A program made the translations under genes and the position numbers. A stretch of 64,000 nt of DNA, taken from Pseudomonas tolaasii NCPPB 2192. Its GTDB lineage: Bacteria > Pseudomonadota > Gammaproteobacteria > Pseudomonadales > Pseudomonadaceae. Of this stretch, positions 60,841 to 64,000 are shown piece after piece; position 1 is the stretch's first letter; every line of letters starts with the position of its first letter. The DNA lies in the NCBI RefSeq assembly GCF_002813445.1, contig NZ_PHHD01000001.1:3224001-3288000 (forward strand), in the 5' to 3' direction. A model generated the notes under the pieces. The model was not told the DNA's origin. It saw only the letters and a list, made by a program, of their open reading frames with translations, and searched no databases.

Positions 60841-61360
60841 AAATGACGTTTGGCCATGATGCGATTTGAGGCGACGAGCTGCAAGGCAGAGAACGGGTTT
60901 GAGTCGGAAAAGCCGGCGGGAACAGATGAAAGTTTGCCCTTCATCAGCATGAAAAAACCCACCTCAACATAGCATTAGCAGGGTGTCACGGCAAGCGTAA
61001 GGGTCTGCGCGGGCCAATAAACACGGGAATTTTAGCGCTTCGCTGACTGCCGGTCGAAGCCAGGGGAGTACCACGCTCGCAGTCCCCAGGCTGGGGAGTT
61101 GACGTGCCACATTATTTGGGGGGAGTGACGTGCTACAGGCTGCGGGTAGGCTCGTCTGGACCTGGCGCGCGCCGTCGTCCCCCCACCTCGCCTGCGGGCT
61201 AAATGGGTCGTTTTTTCTGCGCCCCTGCGGGCCACTCCCGGCGGCTTAGGCTGGGCGCTTGCTTGGCGTTGGAGGGAGGATGAAAGCCTGCGGAACCCTG
61301 CACCGAGGGGGTATTCCTTCGAAAGGTCTGGATGCGTTGCTGTGCAGGTAGAGGGGGGGT
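60841..61360. other. Non-coding prophage end region with cos
   Basis: I see no trustworthy gene here. A 150-codon minus-strand frame (61032-61484) is low-complexity and lies across the cos-like sequence. The region has GTRCYAC units at 61067-61072, 61102-61108 and 61130-61136, a cos-like site (61174-61192) and a GC-rich stretch with pyrimidine-rich blocks. Confidence 0.5.
61174..61192 (-). other. Candidate cos site
   Basis: On the minus strand this reads GGCGAGGTGGGGGGACGAC. P2 cohesive ends are GGCGAGGCGGGGAAAGCAC (from memory), which matches at 14 of 19 positions. It lies on the Q side of the terminase genes, as expected for P2-type cos. Confidence 0.72.
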
Positions 61361-61372
61361 ATTTCAAAAAGA

Positions 61373-61644
61373 GTAATTTCAGTAACCACGTATGGGCAAC
61401 GGGCTGGAGGCCGCGTATTCCGTGGGGGTCGGTGTTACAAAAAGGAGTAACAGATAAGTAATTGAAAAAGTAATTTTTTGCCAACGCATTGTTTTTAAAG
61501 GGTTTTTATAAACATGAGAATTACATTTATAAAGAGTAATCAGATCACTTCAATATTACTTAAAAATTACCTTTTGGCCGAAATATAAAACCCTTTAATT
61601 TCAACGGCTTGAGCCTTAAAAACGGTCAAGATTACTTATGTTAC
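61373..61644. repeat. AT-rich array of GTAAY motifs, possible iterons
   Basis: At least 12 copies of GTAAT or GTAAC, counting both strands, occur in about 270 bases (61373, 61382, 61434, 61447, 61458, 61470, 61520, 61536, 61555, 61566, 61631, 61640). Many read AGTAAY. The surrounding sequence is clearly more AT-rich than the rest of the prophage. A replication origin or binding region for a phage protein is possible. Confidence 0.55.
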
Positions 61645-61822
61645 TCTTTTTTTTGCCCCCCTCTAGATTTCGAATCTCAGCTCCCTACACGTGTGGTGCG
61701 CACGCGTAACGCGGTGCAATCTGAGGTCCGTGGGAATGGCGTGGGAACGCTTTCGCGCAACCGGCACCGCTGGAGCCCTTATATTCCGGGGCCTCTGCTT
61801 CTCGATCGAGGGTGCGGGTACT

Positions 61823-61845
61823 TTCGAATCTCTCCTTCACCGCCA
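61823..61845 (+). repeat. 3' end fragment of a tRNA-Ser-like gene
   Basis: TTCGAATCTCTCC with TTCACCGCCA after it looks like the T-loop, T-stem, acceptor stem and CCA end of a tRNA-Ser whose acceptor would begin GGTGAAG. The 5' part is absent. TTTCGAATCTC occurs a second time at 61668-61678. A Rho-independent terminator follows immediately, as after tRNA genes. It may be an integration scar. Confidence 0.6.
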
Positions 61846-61858
61846 AATTCGATGTAAA

Positions 61859-61895
61859 CAAAACCCCTGGTTTCGAAAGAGACCAGGGGTTTTGT
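61859..61895. terminator. Terminator after the tRNA-Ser-like fragment
   Basis: AAAACCCCTGGT pairs with ACCAGGGGTTTT around a short loop. It may have ended a tRNA transcript on the plus strand and may also stop the minus-strand transporter transcript. Confidence 0.85.
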
Positions 61896-61979
61896 GATTT
61901 GTGGGGTTTGAAAATCTGGCTTCCTCAGGTTATGCGCCTGGCATATTCCGGCGCTGGCTTATGACATGCTTCGGTGCCC

Positions 61980-63020
61980 TCAATGCCCATGCCGATGATG
62001 CACATCCGGAAAATGCGCATGACTATGCCGCAACGGGCTGTGCACATGCACATGGCTATGCGACTCCCCCGGTTCCCACTCAAACCCATGCTCATGCTGA
62101 TGATGCTCATCATGCACATGCCGGTGCGAATGCTCTGTCGCCTCATGCAGATGTTCATGGGCATGCCGTTCCGTCAGGTGCAGCCAAACGCCCACGGCCA
62201 TCAATGCCAGCGCGATCCAGAATGCCGCTGACACCGACTCCCCAAATATCAGCAGCGCTACAGCAGCACCGAGGAACGGCGCGGTCGAGAAGTAGGCGCC
62301 CGTGCGCGCACTGCCCAACCCGCGCAATGCCAGCACAAACATCACCAGGCTGACGCCATACCCCAAAAAGCCAACCAGCAAGACCGGCCCCAGCTGCGCG
62401 AGCCCCGGCAGCTGCGCCCCGAGATAAAGCGCCAAACCACAGTTCACCACGCCCGCAACCAATCCCTTGGCCCCGGCGATAAACAGCGCGTCCGATGCCG
62501 ACACTTTGCGCGTCAAATTGTTATCAATCCCCCAGCACAGGCATGCAAGTGCCACGGCAAACGGCCCGGTCCAGTCATGGCTCGCGCCGCCGCCGTCTGA
62601 CCAGGACAGCACCACACCCCCCAGCACTATCGCGATCATCCCCAGCACAATGCGTCGGTCGGCGTTCTCCCTGAACACCAGCCAGGCGATGACGGCGGTC
62701 AGTACCGATTCAAGGTTGAGCATCAGGGAGGCCGTTGTGCCGGCGGTGCGGGTCAGGCCGAACATTAGGGCGACGGGGCCGAGAATGCCGCCAAAGGCGA
62801 TGGCGCCGATCAGCCAGGGCCATTCCGAAGAGGTGAGCCCGGTGGGTTGCCAGCCGCGATCACGGATCAGGCGTGCGCCCGCGAGGCCGATGCCGCTGCC
62901 AAGGTAGAGCAAACCGGCAAGCAACACTGGCGAAAGGCCCGTGCCGAGGCTTTTGGCGAGCGGGGTGCTGGCGCCGAACAGGGCGGCGGCGGCGAGTGCA
63001 TAGAGAATACTGAGGTTCAT
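61980..63020 (-). CDS. EamA/DMT-family transporter with histidine-rich C-terminus
   Basis: The 346-residue inner-membrane protein has ten hydrophobic segments and two EamA repeats (ALAAAALFGASTPLAKSLG, and AVALACLCWGIDNNLTRKV). The last 65 residues carry 23 histidines in HxH and HxHxH patterns (EHSHRHVHDEHHQHEH, then SHSHVHVHSPLRHSHAHF). The tail suggests metal binding, such as nickel, cobalt or zinc, while the core may carry a metabolite. It is outside the prophage and is the first clear host gene on the right. Confidence 0.88.
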   Translation of the reverse strand: MNLSILYALAAAALFGASTPLAKSLGTGLSPVLLAGLLYLGSGIGLAGARLIRDRGWQPTGLTSSEWPWLIGAIAFGGILGPVALMFGLTRTAGTTASLMLNLESVLTAVIAWLVFRENADRRIVLGMIAIVLGGVVLSWSDGGGASHDWTGPFAVALACLCWGIDNNLTRKVSASDALFIAGAKGLVAGVVNCGLALYLGAQLPGLAQLGPVLLVGFLGYGVSLVMFVLALRGLGSARTGAYFSTAPFLGAAVALLIFGESVSAAFWIALALMAVGVWLHLTERHAHEHLHEATEHSHRHVHDEHHQHEHGFEWEPGESHSHVHVHSPLRHSHAHFPDVHHRHGH

Positions 63021-63101
63021 GGGCCAGCCTCGAAAGTCTGGCCCATGATACGTCGCAGGGCGGGGTTAAAGCCCTGGCGTTTTTGCCAACTTCATAATCA
63101 T

Positions 63102-63437
63102 TTATTGCGCAGTTTTCAGCTTGATCACGTCACCGGAAATCTTGGTGGTGTAGCCGCTGAGTACCCAGGCCCAAAACCAGTTTTCCTGCACTTGGGTATT
63201 GATCAGTGCGTCGCCGCCCTTGGCCTTGATGGCTGCATCCTGGGCGCGTACGAAACGGCTGTTCTGGCCGATCGGGATGATGCCGAACAGCATGATGCCG
63301 GTGGCGCTGGCTTCGCTGTGGCCCAGAACGGTGTACTGGTTGCTGTCGTACTGCGGGGATTTGATGGCGGTGCCGGTGCAGCCTGCGAGGGCAAAACCAA
63401 GAACGGCGGCTGCAGCGACTTTACTGATGTACTTCAC
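63102..63437 (-). CDS. Small lipoprotein, TRL-like
   Basis: The 111-residue product has a signal peptide with lipobox (VAAAAVLGFALAGCTGTAIK). The mature part, with HSEASATGIMLFGIIPIGQN and QDAAIKAKGGDALINTQVQE, recalls the TRL family of small bacterial lipoproteins. Function is unknown. The GTG at 63437 follows GGAG. A longer frame to 63488 would spoil the signal peptide. Confidence 0.78.
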   Translation of the reverse strand: MKYISKVAAAAVLGFALAGCTGTAIKSPQYDSNQYTVLGHSEASATGIMLFGIIPIGQNSRFVRAQDAAIKAKGGDALINTQVQENWFWAWVLSGYTTKISGDVIKLKTAQ

Positions 63438-63622
63438 GGGGTAACTCCATGGGCAAAAATCGAGATCCATTTCTCGAAGGGGCGCCACTTTAATCTCGAT
63501 GCTGGCAGATTGAAATTAATTCCCCGAAAGTTTCATCTTCACGCCTGCACGTACGCCCAGGCGGTCAGCTTTGCGAATAGCCGAGCATTGCGTCGTGCTG
63601 GCCGAGCCCAGCTCCCACATGT

Positions 63623-64000
63623 TTAGAGGTGCAGCCAAGCCAGGCTACCCAGCACCACTGCGACGCCGCCGGCGGTGTACGAAAGGCGCTTCAACCATTC
63701 CTTGCGCGTCAACAACGTAATCGCCGCCAACGAAATCGCGATCTGAATCGCCGTCATCGCCTGCGCCCAGCGGTGATGCTGATGCAGGGCCTCTTCTGAT
63801 TTCTGGTCCCATTCCCTTGAGGTGGCCTCAAGCTTTTCAGCCTGTTTACGCACCTCTTCCTTCTGGCTTTTGTAACGCTCGATCTCGTCCTTGTAATGCG
63901 CCGCGTCCACGCCGGGAATGTGGGTGGCCAGTTCCGCCAGGTTCTGGCGGCTGGATTTGGCCTGGTAGTAGTTCCATTGGTTGGCGGCTTCGGTCTTGAT
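63623..64000 (-). CDS. DUF4337-family membrane protein (cut by window edge)
   Basis: The visible part, about 125 codons, has helical cytoplasmic sequence (NQWNYYQAKSSRQNLAELAT, then EIERYKSQKEEVRKQAEKLE) and two C-terminal TM segments (MTAIQIAISLAAITLLT, SYTAGGVAVVLGSLAWLHL), as in the DUF4337 family. The start lies beyond position 64000. An ATG at 63910 is inside the gene. Function unknown. Confidence 0.8.
   Translation of the reverse strand: MKTEAANQWNYYQAKSSRQNLAELATHIPGVDAAHYKDEIERYKSQKEEVRKQAEKLEATSREWDQKSEEALHQHHRWAQAMTAIQIAISLAAITLLTRKEWLKRLSYTAGGVAVVLGSLAWLHL

Noticed and set aside
61032..61484. 150-codon minus-strand frame over cos
   Set aside because: Low-complexity translation, no ribosome site and overlap with the cos-like sequence.
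61700..61760. Right attachment core matching GGTCCGT in dusA
   Set aside because: A seven-base match only, and the flanking sequence does not encode the native dusA start.
61823..61845. A full tRNA-Ser gene
   Set aside because: Only the 3' end is recognisable, and the sequence upstream cannot form the D and anticodon arms.
62847..63626. 259-codon plus-strand frame opposite the EamA and lipoprotein genes
   Set aside because: It runs antisense to two genes with clear family patterns.
1..64000. CRISPR arrays, rRNA genes and insertion sequences
   Set aside because: No regular spaced repeats, rRNA sequence or transposase gene was seen in either host flank or the prophage.

Overview
The window looks like a chromosome segment of a Pseudomonas of the P. 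fluorescens group. The evidence is the gene order (mfd, GAPDH, sthA, GDPD, PilZ, lolC-lolD-lolE, queF, mlaA, rssB-like, tal, dusA), the high GC content, and repeated P. fluorescens-type REP palindromes between host genes. A complete-looking P2/phiCTX-like prophage of about 35 kb is inserted next to dusA.

Left host region (1 to about 26.3 kb). The 5' half of mfd runs off the left edge. Then come a long-form GAPDH, a citrate/tricarballylate-type MHS transporter, a chalcone-isomerase-like exported protein, sthA, a glycerophosphodiester phosphodiesterase and a PilZ protein. The lipoprotein-release ABC system lolC-lolD-lolE follows. A heavy-metal type two-component system is divergent from a small exported cupredoxin. 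Next are queF, a DUF4404 protein, a phosphonatase-like HAD protein without its nucleophile, mlaA, a second PilZ protein, the RssB-like regulator/phosphatase with its STAS partner, and tal. A second MHS transporter, an M20 peptidase with a divergent LysR regulator, and dusA complete the region.

Prophage (about 26.33 to 61.8 kb). The integrase is divergent from dusA at its 5' end. An early leftward block carries a PrtN-family activator, small unknown genes, a P4-alpha-like zinc-finger/Toprim/helicase replication protein, an Ogr/Delta zinc finger, a CII-like regulator and a small HTH protein. A divergent XRE repressor follows. An AT-rich two-gene cargo (NdpA/YejK-like nucleoid-associated protein plus a two-TM protein) separates the regulators from the late genes. 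The late genes keep P2 order: D, U, T, E', E, FII, FI, tail-fibre chaperone, H, I, J, W, V on the minus strand, a DUF4145 cargo gene, then S, R, Rz/Rz1, endolysin, two holins, X, L, M, N, O. P and Q are on the plus strand, followed by a Dam-type methylase, an SRAP protein, and a coiled-coil gene under a perfect SOS-box-like palindrome. A P2-like cos sequence and an AT-rich array of GTAAY motifs lie between these genes and the right end.

Logic of the prophage. Three 19-bp TGTA-N11-TACA palindromes precede FI, V, and the divergent O/P pair, exactly where an Ogr-type activator would act, and the prophage encodes such an activator. Genes E and E' are joined by the same T-TTT-TTG frameshift signal as in P2. 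The right host flank begins near a 3' fragment of a tRNA-Ser-like sequence with a terminator, then a DMT transporter with a histidine-rich tail, a small lipoprotein and a DUF4337 gene cut by the right edge. The attachment core was not identified by eye.
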